Assembly (NCBI GenBank): GCA_964645915.1
Contig: CAZYDH010000025.1
Location: 1-23,592 of the forward strand
DNA from: JACNKV01 sp964645915
GTDB taxonomy: Bacteria; Fidelibacterota; Marinisomatia; Marinisomatales; JACNKV01
Direction of reading: 5' to 3'
Length of the DNA: 23,592 nucleotides
A program made the translations under genes and the position numbers. Positions 23,520 to 23,592 of the stretch are shown here, in pieces. Below the pieces are notes generated by a model that ran no database searches, had not been told where the DNA came from, and saw nothing but the letters and a program-made list of their open reading frames with translations. The stretch's first letter is position 1. The number at the start of each line of letters is the position of its first letter.

Positions 23520-23592
23520 TCCGGAGTAGCTCAATGGTAGAGCGGGTGGCTGTTAACCACTAGGCTGGGGGTTCGAGTCCCTCCTCCGGAGC
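23520..23592 (+). tRNA. tRNA-Asn (anticodon GTT)
   Basis: A full cloverleaf folds by eye: acceptor TCCGGAG with CTCCGGA, D stem GCTC with GAGC, anticodon stem 23545-23549 with 23557-23561 around loop CTGTTAA (anticodon GTT at 23552-23554), and T stem GGGGG with CCCTC around TTCGAGT. Discriminator G is at 23591. The window ends at the first base after it, so whether CCA is encoded is not visible. Confidence 0.95.

Overview
This is an intact, gene-dense bacterial chromosome segment of moderate-to-low GC, with 19 protein genes, one tRNA and no sign of insertion sequences, phage or CRISPR. Several features fit an FCB-group bacterium, and marine Marinimicrobia-like lineages come to mind: an Ig-like lipoprotein with a C-A-x-x-x-A-P-P-G-G-P-x-D-T-T-P-P mature end, a secreted PNGase F-like protein, an EF-G paralogue, and a large sodium:solute symporter. 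This assignment is inferred from gene content only. No gene-free stretch exceeds 300 bases.

Layout. (1) 88-3974, plus strand: GMP reductase-like enzyme, a cysteine-rich multi-4Fe-4S protein and a secreted PNGase F-like protein, tightly packed. (2) 3971-5167, minus: MFS transporter, convergent with the previous gene. (3) 5259-6184, plus: Nudix hydrolase overlapping a peroxiredoxin whose peroxidatic cysteine codon is an in-frame TGA. This is a probable selenoprotein, with a SECIS-like hairpin just downstream; conventional gene calling would break it. (4) 6187-7107, minus: a short adenylate-forming (AMP-binding-like) protein without the usual catalytic motifs. (5) 7180-15009, minus: a seven-gene cluster read lrp-like regulator, acetylhomoserine-sulfhydrylase-like enzyme, homoserine dehydrogenase, second trans-sulfuration-family enzyme, aspartate-semialdehyde dehydrogenase, aspartokinase, tyrosine phenol-lyase, closed by a strong terminator. 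It contains the aspartate-to-homoserine steps plus sulfur amino acid enzymes. (6) 15175-18249, plus: Ig-like lipoprotein with no ordinary start codon, mannose-1-phosphate guanylyltransferase and a small unknown protein. (7) 18387-23459, plus: EF-G paralogue, HIT protein, small membrane protein and sodium:solute symporter. (8) tRNA-Asn at the right edge.

The main discovery candidate is the UGA-containing peroxiredoxin. It keeps the T-P-G-(U)-T context, but the usual resolving Cys five residues later is Lys. Secondary points of interest are tyrosine phenol-lyase inside an aspartate-family operon, a CxCxCxxC cluster inserted in homoserine dehydrogenase, weak or missing ACT regions in both aspartokinase and homoserine dehydrogenase, and a promoter-operator dyad in front of the Lrp-like gene.
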